Positions 16,406 through 25,656 are shown, numbered from the stretch's first letter. The stretch is DNA of 32,973 nt from AB-137-C09 sp964645625 (GCA_964645625.1 CAZYAI010000027.1:1-32973); one strand, 5' to 3'. Notes: generated by a model not told the origin, from the letters alone. Made by a program: numbers and translations.

Positions 16406-16518
16406 TCACCACCCCCATCATCATATTGATTTGCCCTACAGGCGCAAAAAATTCCGCCGCATCCTTCAGAGCTTCCATGTTTTTGCAAATATGAATGCTT
16501 ATTCGAAGTCTCTATTAG

Positions 16519-19500
16519 CTAGCTTAACGGTTCAAACAAGGCACTGATTTCTTCTTGGCTTAAGGTGGTAAGGCTGGTTTCCCCTGCGGTATGAATGTGA
16601 TCGGCCAAAGCCTGTTTGCGCGCTTGCAGGCTGAGGATTTTTTCTTCAATCGTTCCTTCAGTAATCAATTTATAAACAAACACAGGCTTATCTTGACCAA
16701 TACGATGGGCACGGTCAGAAGCCTGTTGTTCAGCAGCAGGGTTCCACCACGGATCGTAATGAATCACTGTATCCGCAGCCGTTAAGTTCAAACCCGTGCC
16801 GCCCGCTTTGAGACTGATAAGAAACAACGGTATATCACCCTCTTGGAAGGTATCCACCAATGCTTGGCGATTGCGAGTACTACCCGTAAGCTTCAAGTAA
16901 GGAATACCCAGTTCTTGCACCAAATCCTCAATCAACGCCAACATGCTGGTGAATTGAGAGAACAGCAAAATCCGCCGCCCTTCTTCGAGCATTTCTGGCA
17001 ACATATCACGCAGTGCATCGAGCTTAGCAGATGCAGGGGCTTTTCTACCATCGGCATGCAAATGTTTAAGCAGGCGGGGATCACAGCACACTTGGCGCAT
17101 CTTCATTAAAGCATCGAGTAAAATAATATGACTCTTTTGCGTGCCCGCGATCGCAATGCTCTCGCGCACACGCTTTTGCATAGCAAGACGCATACCTTCA
17201 TAAAGCTCTCGCTGCGCAGCGTCCATGTCAACCGTGCGTAAAATCTCGGTCTTCGGCGGCAATTCGGTCGCCACATCCTCTTTGCGACGACGCAAAATAA
17301 AGGGACGAATACGCACCTCTAATTGCTGTTGCCTAACCAGATCAGCTTCGTTTTCAATCGGGATACGGAACATGCGACGGAACGACTTTTTATCACTCAA
17401 ATAGCCAGGCATTAAAAAGTCAAACAGCGACCACAACTCGCCCAAATGGTTTTCCATCGGTGTACCTGTGAGGCACAGGCGATGGTTACTTTGCAAGGTA
17501 CGAACCAAGCGCGAACTGCGTGCAGCAGGGTTTTTGATGTATTGTGCCTCATCCAAAATCAACAAATGCCACGGCTGCGCCTGTAACACTTCATGATCGC
17601 GAATCAACAAGGGGTAAGTGGTAATCACAATATCATGGCTGGGAATACTATTAAAATGCTGGGCACGTTCACTACCATGCAAAATTAACGCGGTTAAGGT
17701 CGGCGTAAAATGTTGAATTTCATTATACCAGTTATGCACCAAACTGGTCGGGCAGATGACCAAGGTTGGGTGACGCAAACGCCCCGACTCCTTCTCGGTC
17801 AAAATATGCGACAACGCCTGCACTGTTTTACCCAAGCCCATGTCATCAGCAAGAATACCATGCATACCAAGCTGGCACAGCATCTGCATCCAACTAAGAC
17901 TATCTTGCTGGTAATCACGCAAACGCGCTTGCAAGCCAGCGGGAGTCATCACCGTTGGCCACAGTTCGGGGTGCAATAATCCCTGCGCCTTCTCTAACCA
18001 CGGGTCAGCATTAAGCTTCACCGTTGCCTGTTCTTTGGCTAATGCCGCCCGCAATTCAACCAATTGGGGCGTGGCAATGCTTTCGCTGCTCAAATGGTTA
18101 AATATATCCATCATATAACGCAGCACATTTGCCAACATACTACCAGGGATCGACAGTACCCGACCATGCGGCAACTTCAGCGCGATAGAAGGCGTTTCTG
18201 CCAATTCGTTTAAGGACTCAGCCTTAACCGCATCAGGGTTCTCTTCCAACCAATGGGCAATGGCATCGTTAAGCTCTAACTCTTCGCCATCACGAAGCTG
18301 CACACGCAATTGAGCACGCCCCGTCCAACCCTCGCTTTCAGTATCCAACACCCAACTATCAACCTCGGCCAACTGGTGACGGAAGGAGGGCGAAACAAGC
18401 ACCTCCAGCAACGGGGATTGTTGCAGCACAGGCAGGTTTTCCACCATCCATTGCGGCCACTGGCGAGATTCTAACAGCGTGAATTGATGCGGCTTAAGCG
18501 GTGCTTGACTCAACCAAGGCACAGCCTGATGAAGCCGCTGTTGCTGCAATGCCTCAAGGGCTTGTTGCTCTGTTTCGGGGTGGCGTTGATAATCACTGAT
18601 GCGATGCCCTTCCACCATACGTACGTTGGCATCGCTGGTCATAATGTAAGGGTGGCGATGACCATCGCCATAATCCAACCACAATTCCGCAATATGCACA
18701 TATTCAGGCAAAAGATTGCTATAAATTTCTGGTGTTGGAATGGATTTTAGCTCAACAACCGCTTTAACTGCCGTGCAAATAAGCTGATGTTCAATCGCTT
18801 CGGGCTGAGGCACACCAGCGGGCAATTGTGCAATCAAGTCGGCACGTTGCTGCGCACTGGCATCAGGCTCCAACGGTGGCAGGTGCAACAACACATCCAC
18901 AGGATCATCGGCATTGGCTGCCTCGATACGACCGCACAGACCGCGATCTTTGTCCAAATACCACGGTGGTGACAGCGGAATCACCATCACATCCGCCGAT
19001 TCTGCATGTAAGGTAAGGCGTTGTTGCCCTTGTTTATTCAGCTGCCAATGCCAATACCCAGGCAAGGTATCACCCAATTTAAGCGGGTGTGAATCAGCCT
19101 CCTGCCAATGACAGCGTCCTGTGCTAATCGCCCATTTAAGCATCAGTGCATCATCTTCATCACGCAACACATAGTAACGCCGCAGCGAAGCCTCATAACT
19201 CTCTGCTGCCATGCGTAAAATACGGCGATCATCATGGGTCATATAGGCAGGGCAATGCTGTTTCATGGCGTTAGCAGGTTGATAAGGCGTGGTACGACCA
19301 TAACCGCCCTGCTTGAGGTAACGAGACAAATGAAAGCTGAGAATCACACCATGACGTGGATGCTCTTGCAACATATAAAGAATACATTGACCGCTGGGTT
19401 GTTGCTTACTGTTAGGAGCGCGTGGAATATGATCCAGTTTACCCAGCCACATCGAAAATGGCGTGATGGTATCAGCCTCATCCGATGACGCTACGCCATC

Positions 19501-19791
19501 CTCTTCACCCTCCACTTGCTGTGATTGATGCAAATAAGCGTACAGTAAAGCAGCCACATGTTTACAATTAAAACCTGCCGAACAAGAACAATTACCCCGT
19601 GGTTGCCCCTGCTTCCAGCGCACCAGCACGGTATAACTTTGCTTATCATCACGTACGTCAGCCGAAAGAATATGGTCATCATCGCGAATCGTGCCAACCT
19701 GATGTTGCTCAAAACTCTGCTGCCCACGCAAGGCGGTGACAGCATCGAATGTGGTGAGGATCATCGATTCTGTGATACTCGTGTCGTTCAT
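16519..19791 (-). CDS. SWIM-domain SNF2-family helicase
   Basis: A 1090-residue superfamily 2 DNA translocase. An N-terminal SWIM zinc finger has Cys68, Cys70, Cys76 and His78 (CSCSAGFNCKH). A long middle region of unassigned fold follows. The SNF2 ATPase fills roughly the last 480 residues: GILADDMGLGKTVQ (Walker A), ILDEAQYIKNP (DEAQ box), LTGTPMENHLGELWSLFDFL, and the C-terminal LFSQFTSM, ISLKAGGTGLNLTAADTVIHYDPWWNP and DRAHRIGQ motifs. Bacterial SWIM-SNF2 proteins are common but little studied. The start lies in the uvrB stop (ATGA), so it is translationally coupled to the excision-repair gene and a role in DNA repair or in clearing proteins from DNA is a fair guess. Confidence 0.92.
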   Translation of the reverse strand: MNDTSITESMILTTFDAVTALRGQQSFEQHQVGTIRDDDHILSADVRDDKQSYTVLVRWKQGQPRGNCSCSAGFNCKHVAALLYAYLHQSQQVEGEEDGVASSDEADTITPFSMWLGKLDHIPRAPNSKQQPSGQCILYMLQEHPRHGVILSFHLSRYLKQGGYGRTTPYQPANAMKQHCPAYMTHDDRRILRMAAESYEASLRRYYVLRDEDDALMLKWAISTGRCHWQEADSHPLKLGDTLPGYWHWQLNKQGQQRLTLHAESADVMVIPLSPPWYLDKDRGLCGRIEAANADDPVDVLLHLPPLEPDASAQQRADLIAQLPAGVPQPEAIEHQLICTAVKAVVELKSIPTPEIYSNLLPEYVHIAELWLDYGDGHRHPYIMTSDANVRMVEGHRISDYQRHPETEQQALEALQQQRLHQAVPWLSQAPLKPHQFTLLESRQWPQWMVENLPVLQQSPLLEVLVSPSFRHQLAEVDSWVLDTESEGWTGRAQLRVQLRDGEELELNDAIAHWLEENPDAVKAESLNELAETPSIALKLPHGRVLSIPGSMLANVLRYMMDIFNHLSSESIATPQLVELRAALAKEQATVKLNADPWLEKAQGLLHPELWPTVMTPAGLQARLRDYQQDSLSWMQMLCQLGMHGILADDMGLGKTVQALSHILTEKESGRLRHPTLVICPTSLVHNWYNEIQHFTPTLTALILHGSERAQHFNSIPSHDIVITTYPLLIRDHEVLQAQPWHLLILDEAQYIKNPAARSSRLVRTLQSNHRLCLTGTPMENHLGELWSLFDFLMPGYLSDKKSFRRMFRIPIENEADLVRQQQLEVRIRPFILRRRKEDVATELPPKTEILRTVDMDAAQRELYEGMRLAMQKRVRESIAIAGTQKSHIILLDALMKMRQVCCDPRLLKHLHADGRKAPASAKLDALRDMLPEMLEEGRRILLFSQFTSMLALIEDLVQELGIPYLKLTGSTRNRQALVDTFQEGDIPLFLISLKAGGTGLNLTAADTVIHYDPWWNPAAEQQASDRAHRIGQDKPVFVYKLITEGTIEEKILSLQARKQALADHIHTAGETSLTTLSQEEISALFEPLS

Positions 19792-21767
19792 TCATCATCC
19801 TTTTGCAGAGCCTGAAGTTCATCACGGTAGCGTGCGGCATCTTCAAAGCGAAGATCGGCAGCTGCCTCGGTCATTAATCGTTCCAGTTCACGGCATTTAA
19901 CGCTTGCTGCTTCAGCACTAAGCACAGGCTCAGCCTCTGCCACATAAGGAACCGCAGCATAATCCATATCATAAATCGTACGTAGGAGGTCAGGGATTTC
20001 TTTACAAATCGTTTGTGGGGTAATGCGATGCTGTTCGTTGTATGCCATTTGAATCGACCGCCGTCGTTCTGTCTCCGCTATCGCCACATCCATCGAATCG
20101 GTGATGCGATCGGCATACATAATCACCCGACCTTGAGCGTTTCGAGCAGCGCGCCCTATGGTTTGAATCAAGGAACGTTGCGAACGTAAAAAGCCTTCTT
20201 TGTCCGCGTCAAAGATACATACCAATGCTACTTCGGGCAAATCCAAGCCCTCACGCAGCAGGTTAATACCGACCAAAATATCAAACGTACCCAAACGTAG
20301 ATCGCGCAAAATTTCTACCCGTTCAATGGTTTTAATATCCGAATGCAAATAGCGCACCTTCATGCCCAGATCATTCAAATAACTGGTCAAATCCTCAGCC
20401 ATACGTTTGGTTAAACACGTTGCCAACACACGCGCACCTGCGGCAATCACCGCTGGCACTTCACTGACAAAATCATCCACCTGCGAACTGGCAGGGCGCA
20501 CTTCGATGATGGGATCAAGCAAACCTGTAGGACGAATAACTTGCTCAATGAACGCGCCGCCAGTTTTTTCTAACTCATAGTTACCAGGCGTTGCCGACAC
20601 ATACAGCGTTTGCGGCACAATCGCCTCAAACTCGGGGAACTTTAGCGGTCGATTGTCCAACGCTGATGGCAAGCGGAAGCCGAAGTCCACCAACGTCTGT
20701 TTACGCGCCCTATCGCCTTTGAACATCGCGCCAATCTGCGGCACGGTGACGTGGGATTCGTCGAGAATCACCAAGGCATTATTGGGCAGGTAATCAAGCA
20801 AAGTCGGCGGCGCATCACCAGGCTCTCGCCCTGTTAAGTGCCGCGAATAATTCTCCACCCCTGTGCAAAAGCCAATCTCCTGCATCATTTCTAGATCAAA
20901 CAGCGTCCGTTGTTCCAAACGCTGCGCCTCCACCAAACGGTTATTGGCATACAAATCCGCCAATCGCTCAGCCAGTTCCGCCTTGATATTTTCCATCGCC
21001 CGCAGTAATTGTTCACGCGGTGTAACGAAATGCGATTTCGGGAAGATCGTATATTTATGCAGCGTTTCTAAGCGTTTACCCGTCAACGGATCAAAGCGAC
21101 ACAGGCCATCTACATCATCACCAAAAAACTCAATCCGCACGGCAAAGTCATCGGCATGAGCGGGGAACACCTCCAGCACGTCACCACGCACACGGAAGCT
21201 ACCCCGATGAAAATCCGTGCTATTGCGCTCATATTGCAATTCCACCAACTTATTGATCGCCTGCCGCTGATCCAAAACGCGCCCTATTTCGATATACAGC
21301 AACATATCACTATAAGCTTCAGGACTACCCAAACCGTAAATACAAGACACCGAAGCAACAATAATCACATCCTCACGCTCCAACAAAGCGCGCGTTGCCG
21401 CATGTCGCATACGGTCGATGTGTTCATTCACCGCAGAATCTTTTTCAATATAGGTATCCGAAGCAGGCACATAGGCTTCAGGCTGATAATAATCATAATA
21501 AGAAACGAAGTATTCCACCGCATTGTTAGGGAAGAACTGTTTAAACTCGCTGTAGAGCTGCGCCGCCAAGGTTTTATTGTGCGCCATAATCAAGGTTGGT
21601 TTTTGCGTCCGTTCAATCACGCAAGCCATGCTATAGGTTTTGCCCGAGCCTGTGACACCCAGCAACACCTGATGCTGGCATTGATCCTTAATCCCAGCCA
21701 CAATCTGTTCAATCGCTTGGGGCTGATCGCCCTGTGGGGTAAAGTCGGCAGATAATTCAAAGCGCAT
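19788..21767 (-). CDS. uvrB: excinuclease ABC subunit B
   Basis: The damage-verifying helicase-like subunit of nucleotide excision repair. The 659-residue protein has GVTGSGKT (37-44) as Walker A and the damage-probing beta-hairpin YYDYYQPEAYVP. Helicase motifs include VILDESHVTVPQIGAM, LYVSATPG, GINLLREGLDLPEV and QTIGRAARN. A UVR motif lies at the C-terminus (ELERLMTEAAADLRFEDAARYRDEL). The ATG is preceded by only a weak Shine-Dalgarno. Two bases upstream lies one copy of the 38-bp direct repeat that bounds the dnd-like island, so the island separates uvrB from its former upstream region. No LexA box is visible. Confidence 0.97.
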   Translation of the reverse strand: MRFELSADFTPQGDQPQAIEQIVAGIKDQCQHQVLLGVTGSGKTYSMACVIERTQKPTLIMAHNKTLAAQLYSEFKQFFPNNAVEYFVSYYDYYQPEAYVPASDTYIEKDSAVNEHIDRMRHAATRALLEREDVIIVASVSCIYGLGSPEAYSDMLLYIEIGRVLDQRQAINKLVELQYERNSTDFHRGSFRVRGDVLEVFPAHADDFAVRIEFFGDDVDGLCRFDPLTGKRLETLHKYTIFPKSHFVTPREQLLRAMENIKAELAERLADLYANNRLVEAQRLEQRTLFDLEMMQEIGFCTGVENYSRHLTGREPGDAPPTLLDYLPNNALVILDESHVTVPQIGAMFKGDRARKQTLVDFGFRLPSALDNRPLKFPEFEAIVPQTLYVSATPGNYELEKTGGAFIEQVIRPTGLLDPIIEVRPASSQVDDFVSEVPAVIAAGARVLATCLTKRMAEDLTSYLNDLGMKVRYLHSDIKTIERVEILRDLRLGTFDILVGINLLREGLDLPEVALVCIFDADKEGFLRSQRSLIQTIGRAARNAQGRVIMYADRITDSMDVAIAETERRRSIQMAYNEQHRITPQTICKEIPDLLRTIYDMDYAAVPYVAEAEPVLSAEAASVKCRELERLMTEAAADLRFEDAARYRDELQALQKDDE

Positions 21768-21769
21768 CG

Positions 21770-21807
21770 GCGAACTCTAAGCCGCAAGGCAAGAATGAAA
21801 AGGACAG
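21770..21807. repeat. 38-bp direct repeat, left copy (island boundary)
   Basis: Identical over 38 bases to 29187-29224, with the same orientation. It begins two bases upstream of the uvrB ATG and so lies in the uvrB leader. Flanking bases differ at both ends. It contains a small GCC-GCAA-GGC stem. It is not part of a tRNA gene. Confidence 0.92.
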
Positions 21808-21816
21808 GAAAGAAAC

Positions 21817-21845
21817 CATTTATGAATACTACAACTCAATGACAA
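21817..21845 (-). promoter_or_regulatory. candidate uvrB promoter inside the island end
   Basis: On the minus strand TTGTCA (21845-21840, five of six to consensus), 17 bases, then TAAATG (21822-21817, three of six). If used, transcription would begin near 21810, with the direct-repeat copy forming most of the uvrB leader. Confidence 0.3.
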
Positions 21846-21871
21846 ACAGGTTTCCAAACAAGTAAGAACGA

Positions 21872-22108
21872 TTATTTTTTCTGGATATAAAAATGCCAAG
21901 CATTACCGTCTAAGTAACGTTTTATTAACACATGTTCGAATTTACACACAAAAGCAACAATATCTAATTCTGCCGCAGGATCAGTGGCAATAAGGTGTAA
22001 AACTTGTGCTACATCCATTTTCGCCAATGTCTTTTTAGTCAGCAATACAGGCATAGGACATTCCAAGCCAGAGGCATCAATAGTTTGATCGACAGAAGGT
22101 ATATTCAC
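21872..22108 (-). CDS. TusA-family sulfur carrier protein
   Basis: A 78-residue TusA/SirA-like protein. The signature is present: DASGLECPMPVLLTKKTL, with Cys17 in CPMP as the persulfide carrier, followed by the beta strand with ATDPAAELDI. Proteins of this family accept sulfur from a cysteine desulfurase such as IscS and hand it on. The start overlaps the DUF4435 gene stop by 4 bases (ATGA) and the gene lies inside the island repeats, so it is the last member of the dnd-like operon. The likely inference is delivery of sulfur to the DndC-like enzyme in place of the missing DndA. A housekeeping tusA carried along by chance is the alternative. Confidence 0.88.
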   Translation of the reverse strand: MNIPSVDQTIDASGLECPMPVLLTKKTLAKMDVAQVLHLIATDPAAELDIVAFVCKFEHVLIKRYLDGNAWHFYIQKK

Positions 22109-22950
22109 CGTATCGAACCGCCAGCCATACTAGCAACAACTGTTTGCCATTCTGCATCGACTGTATCTTCTTGTTTAATCCAGCGAGCGAGGGAATAACG
22201 GTAATCACTTAAACCAAGGCGTTTCAACACACGTTTACCATCCAATAAACGTGTACCTTGTTGCCACTGTTGCTCATCGTTTTGTGCCCCATGTGCAAAA
22301 GCATCCACCTTCTTTTTATAATCCACCAATGTTTCCGCCGCATCTGAAACACCGTGTTTATCAAGGTGTCTGCAAAGTAATTGGTGCAAAGCATCACCTT
22401 GTTCTTGCTGCCCAAAACCACCAGGAAATTTTTTACCTTTTTCATGCAAAAAACAATGCGCCGCTGCGAGCCATGACAACGATGGCATATCATCCAAGAA
22501 TGCTTTTAATGCATCTCCTTTTTCGCGTTCAGACCGCCCTTCTTTATCAGCTAACACACATTCTAAAGCATCGACTTGGAGTAAATAATTTTCAATTTCC
22601 CAACGGTGCAAAACATGAATGCATTCGCCAAAGATTTGCGCATCATCCAACACATCATCATCTGCCTCCCACCATAAATCCCATTGCTGTTGTTGGAGCA
22701 ACACATCACGGTCAATCACACCAAAGGCTGTGACTCCCTCCCTTCTCGCTTCTTTCACCTTATTGATAACAGATGTTCCACCACCGCCTGAACCTTCATC
22801 AGCTGATTTAAATTCGACTTTTTCTTTAGCATCAAAAAACCAACGTTCTGCTACAATTTGAATATCTTCCTCTGATTCCAAATATACAATCGTTTTATTG
22901 AGAAACCGTTCATCAATCCATGCACTACCAATATCCTTTAACGCAGCCAT
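22105..22950 (-). CDS. DUF4435 (TOPRIM-like) protein, AriB-like
   Basis: A 281-residue protein resembling the DUF4435 family, thought to have a TOPRIM/OLD-like nuclease fold. Key acidic sites are visible: VYLESEEDI (Glu25), FGVIDRD (Asp80 and Asp82) and HRWEIENYLL (115-124), the family's typical E-x-E-N-Y-L motif. DUF4435 proteins pair with ATPases in anti-phage systems, notably AriB of PARIS. Here the start shares one base with the stop of an ABC-type ATPase (TAATG), in the same order as ariA-ariB. The nuclease role is inferred from the family; the middle of the chain is not recognised. Confidence 0.75.
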   Translation of the reverse strand: MAALKDIGSAWIDERFLNKTIVYLESEEDIQIVAERWFFDAKEKVEFKSADEGSGGGGTSVINKVKEARREGVTAFGVIDRDVLLQQQQWDLWWEADDDVLDDAQIFGECIHVLHRWEIENYLLQVDALECVLADKEGRSEREKGDALKAFLDDMPSLSWLAAAHCFLHEKGKKFPGGFGQQEQGDALHQLLCRHLDKHGVSDAAETLVDYKKKVDAFAHGAQNDEQQWQQGTRLLDGKRVLKRLGLSDYRYSLARWIKQEDTVDAEWQTVVASMAGGSIR

Positions 22951-24107
22951 TACTCAAAACCACCTTGAATAATATCGCCACCTTTGCGCACGCCTTGTTC
23001 TTCAATATCCAAGGGGAACGCGCCAAGAATTTCGCGTGAGTGGGTGCTGGCTATAATGATAAGTTGCGGATAATCACGAACCAATTTTTTCAGAATAGAT
23101 AGCAATTTATGCTGCCAGTTAGGGTGTAAATGTAATTCCAATTCATCAATGAGGATAATACTATTTTGCGTGATATGCGCACCGATGCGCAATAACAGTT
23201 GCACCACGCTTTGCTCACCGCTGCTTAATTGGTCAAGTCGATGGCGATGACCGCCATTGTTAACGATAGCCTCGGGAGGATCTTTGCGCACCCCTTCTAA
23301 AAACTTCACATCACCAGCAAACAGATAATCGTTCACCAAGCCTATCGCCCGCTCTAAACTGCCGTTATCCAACCATTTCATCCATACCAGCAAATTATCC
23401 AGCGACTGATTCCATGCTCCGACACCCTCTTGCGCATCATAAACTAAGCTGTAGCCCCACACATTTGGACGAGTGATGGGTCTTTCTTCATGCAAAAGAC
23501 TTATATGGCGTTGGATGGGAAACAATAACACACTGGGTAAGGTATCTGAAGGCTGCATGAAATCAGCTGTATTGCTCGCGTTACGGTGCGATACTGCAAT
23601 GTCATTGCGCAATTGTTTAATCATATTTTCAGGAGAAGCCAGCCATTGACGGGTCGTTTCCATAGCGTTGACAGTGTAATGATCCTTAGCACCATATTTT
23701 TCTAATGCTGCTTCAGTCCAAACGGCTAAACTGGTTGTACCTGATAACAAGGATAACACGGCAGTCATGCGTGTGTCGTTCCATTTTAATACAAGAAAAA
23801 CATCAAGCTGCGCTCGCCCTTGAGGGTGGTCACGCAAGCATAATAGTTGATTGTCACTATGGATAGGCGGCAAAACCCCCTGAATCAACTGTTGAACCAG
23901 CTGTAAAATCGTCGTTTTTCCATTACCGTTTTTTGACAACAATAAAAAAAGATTACAAGGCTCATCATGGCTATCTGTAAAATCCACCATGTAGGGCGCA
24001 TCTTGAAATGGCCCAATGCGGTCAATATGCAATCGCAAGGGCTGAAATTTTTCGACTAGCAATTGATCGGGAATCGTCATATTAAGCATAATGTTGCTTC
24101 GCCTCAT
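22950..24107 (-). CDS. ABC-type AAA ATPase (AAA_15/AAA_21, AriA-like)
   Basis: A 385-residue ATPase with an ABC/SMC-like head. Walker A is SKNGNGKTT (58-66), the signature LSSGEQ (294-299), Walker B IILIDELELHLHP (Asp321, Glu322) and the switch histidine lies in STHSRE (354-359). Such ATPases pair with TOPRIM or DUF4435 nucleases in OLD/Gabija/PARIS-type defence. The first ATG overlaps the FtsK-like gene by 26 bases; ATG codons at residues 7 and 10 are alternatives, with a GAGG 12 bases before the former. It runs directly into the DUF4435 gene. It is likely the sensor or motor half of an effector pair. Confidence 0.85.
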   Translation of the reverse strand: MRRSNIMLNMTIPDQLLVEKFQPLRLHIDRIGPFQDAPYMVDFTDSHDEPCNLFLLLSKNGNGKTTILQLVQQLIQGVLPPIHSDNQLLCLRDHPQGRAQLDVFLVLKWNDTRMTAVLSLLSGTTSLAVWTEAALEKYGAKDHYTVNAMETTRQWLASPENMIKQLRNDIAVSHRNASNTADFMQPSDTLPSVLLFPIQRHISLLHEERPITRPNVWGYSLVYDAQEGVGAWNQSLDNLLVWMKWLDNGSLERAIGLVNDYLFAGDVKFLEGVRKDPPEAIVNNGGHRHRLDQLSSGEQSVVQLLLRIGAHITQNSIILIDELELHLHPNWQHKLLSILKKLVRDYPQLIIIASTHSREILGAFPLDIEEQGVRKGGDIIQGGFE

Positions 24108-25653
24108 TTAGGCAACGAATAATATCGTCCGCTTTAATTTCAACACCATGTATGCGTTTAATTTCTGCACCCGCTGTATGACGCAGCAACATATCTCCTG
24201 GCTTCAACAAGTGCTCAGCACCGACTTCATCCAGAATGATTTTTGATTCAGTAGATTTTTGCACCGCCAATGCAATGCGTGCTGGGATATTACTACGTAG
24301 TTTGCCTGAAAATGTTTTGGCATCAGGGCGCTGCGTCGCAAGAATAAGACGAATCCCCATAGCACGCCCCATTTGCGCCAAACGAACTAAAAGGCTCTCA
24401 ATTTCTGGATATTGCATCATTAAATCAGCTAATTCATCAATACAGACAACCAAATAGGACAGCAAGTGACTGGCATCATACTGAGGGTCTTGGCGACGCA
24501 CTTGCGTTAAAAAATTTTCTTTGTCAGCTAAGACATCCTCCAAGGATGTATAGCCACAGTTTGAAAACTTTCGACTTCGCTCTTCCATCGCATCAACCAA
24601 TGATGCTAATGTCTCCAAAGCGTGGGACATTTCTGTAATGATTTTATTTTGATACAAATGAGGAAAGCCATCATAAACCGCATAATCCATACGTTTAGGG
24701 TCAATGAGGCAAATTTGCACTTGCTGGGGTGATAATCGAGACATTAATGATAACAGCATGGCATGAATACAAACGCTTTTTCCACTACCCGTTGTACCTG
24801 CGACTAACACATGCGGAGCTGCTTCTAAATTAAAGGTTTGTGGTACACCCAACACATCCACGCCAAGCCAAACATTCAACAACGGTGTGTTTTTATCAGC
24901 TAATTGTAACCATGCCTTAAAATCATTGCCTGTGACAGCTTGCCACTGACCTTTAGGCAAAGGCATATCTAAATACGCAGTTAAAGGCTCATTGGATGCA
25001 CTCACAGATAATGACCCTTCCTCAATACCTGCTTGAAAACACAGTTTATCCAGCCCTTTACGCAAAATTTGTAAATCACCTGCTTGCGTAAAACGCAATA
25101 CATAACGCTGTAAACGATAACCCTTTTTTGTTTCAACAAGCTCCGCAGATAAACCAATAGCAGATTTTAATTGAGCTAACAAATCATGGTCAAGGGTATC
25201 TTGTTTATTTTCCACAGACATATAACTATCCGTTGATGCAGCAAAAAAATCTTGGTAAAGATAATCATAAAAATCATCTTTACTGCTCCATGATTTTCTC
25301 ACTTCATCCAATCCACGACGAATATGCCGCTGTAACAAATCATGGTATGTTTTATCGTCTTCAAACAAATCTTTTTTATGTAAAACCGATAACAAAGCGC
25401 AAATTGCGTTATTGAGATCTCGTTCGCCGTAATTATCACGAGAATAATCTTTTCCTGTAACCTGTTGTAAACGGTACTCTGAGCCACGCACATCAATGTT
25501 ATCGTAGTGAGAATCGGGCAATTCAGTCATAGTCATAGACTTAGCCAAAGCAATGCGCAACACCATCCATTTGGGTTGTTCTCCAATTAAACCATGTCGG
25601 ATTATGCTTCCGATGGTCTCTTCATCGTATTTACTGGTGTAAACATTAGCCAT
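24082..25653 (-). CDS. DndE-like domain fused to FtsK/SpoIIIE-type DNA translocase
   Basis: A 523-residue cytosolic protein in two parts. Residues 1 to about 125 resemble DndE: PKWMVLRIALAKSM (27-40) matches the conserved helix of that family, and the later NAICALLSVLHKKDLFEDD and LLQRHIRRGLDEV (106-118) match its C-terminal pattern. Residues about 225-515 are an FtsK/HerA motor: Walker A GTTGSGKS (286-293), LIDPKRMDY, Walker B LVVCIDELADLM (401-412) and ATQRPDAKTFSGKLRSNIP. Typical FtsK membrane helices and the gamma domain are missing. It starts 3 bases after the DndD-like gene. DndE binds nicked DNA in known systems; here it would be tied to a pump. The DndE assignment is by eye. Confidence 0.78.
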   Translation of the reverse strand: MANVYTSKYDEETIGSIIRHGLIGEQPKWMVLRIALAKSMTMTELPDSHYDNIDVRGSEYRLQQVTGKDYSRDNYGERDLNNAICALLSVLHKKDLFEDDKTYHDLLQRHIRRGLDEVRKSWSSKDDFYDYLYQDFFAASTDSYMSVENKQDTLDHDLLAQLKSAIGLSAELVETKKGYRLQRYVLRFTQAGDLQILRKGLDKLCFQAGIEEGSLSVSASNEPLTAYLDMPLPKGQWQAVTGNDFKAWLQLADKNTPLLNVWLGVDVLGVPQTFNLEAAPHVLVAGTTGSGKSVCIHAMLLSLMSRLSPQQVQICLIDPKRMDYAVYDGFPHLYQNKIITEMSHALETLASLVDAMEERSRKFSNCGYTSLEDVLADKENFLTQVRRQDPQYDASHLLSYLVVCIDELADLMMQYPEIESLLVRLAQMGRAMGIRLILATQRPDAKTFSGKLRSNIPARIALAVQKSTESKIILDEVGAEHLLKPGDMLLRHTAGAEIKRIHGVEIKADDIIRCLNEAKQHYA

Positions 25654-25656
25654 TTT

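Noticed and set aside
21156..21755. 199-codon plus-strand open frame, Ile/His/Arg-rich
   Set aside because: It is wholly antisense to uvrB; the residue bias is typical of a shadow frame.
21770..21807. tRNA fragment as an integration site
   Set aside because: The repeat has no T-loop, anticodon stem or CCA-like end; it is leader sequence, not part of a tRNA gene.
21768..21871. LexA (SOS) box before uvrB
   Set aside because: No CTGT-N8-ACAG palindrome is present in this stretch.
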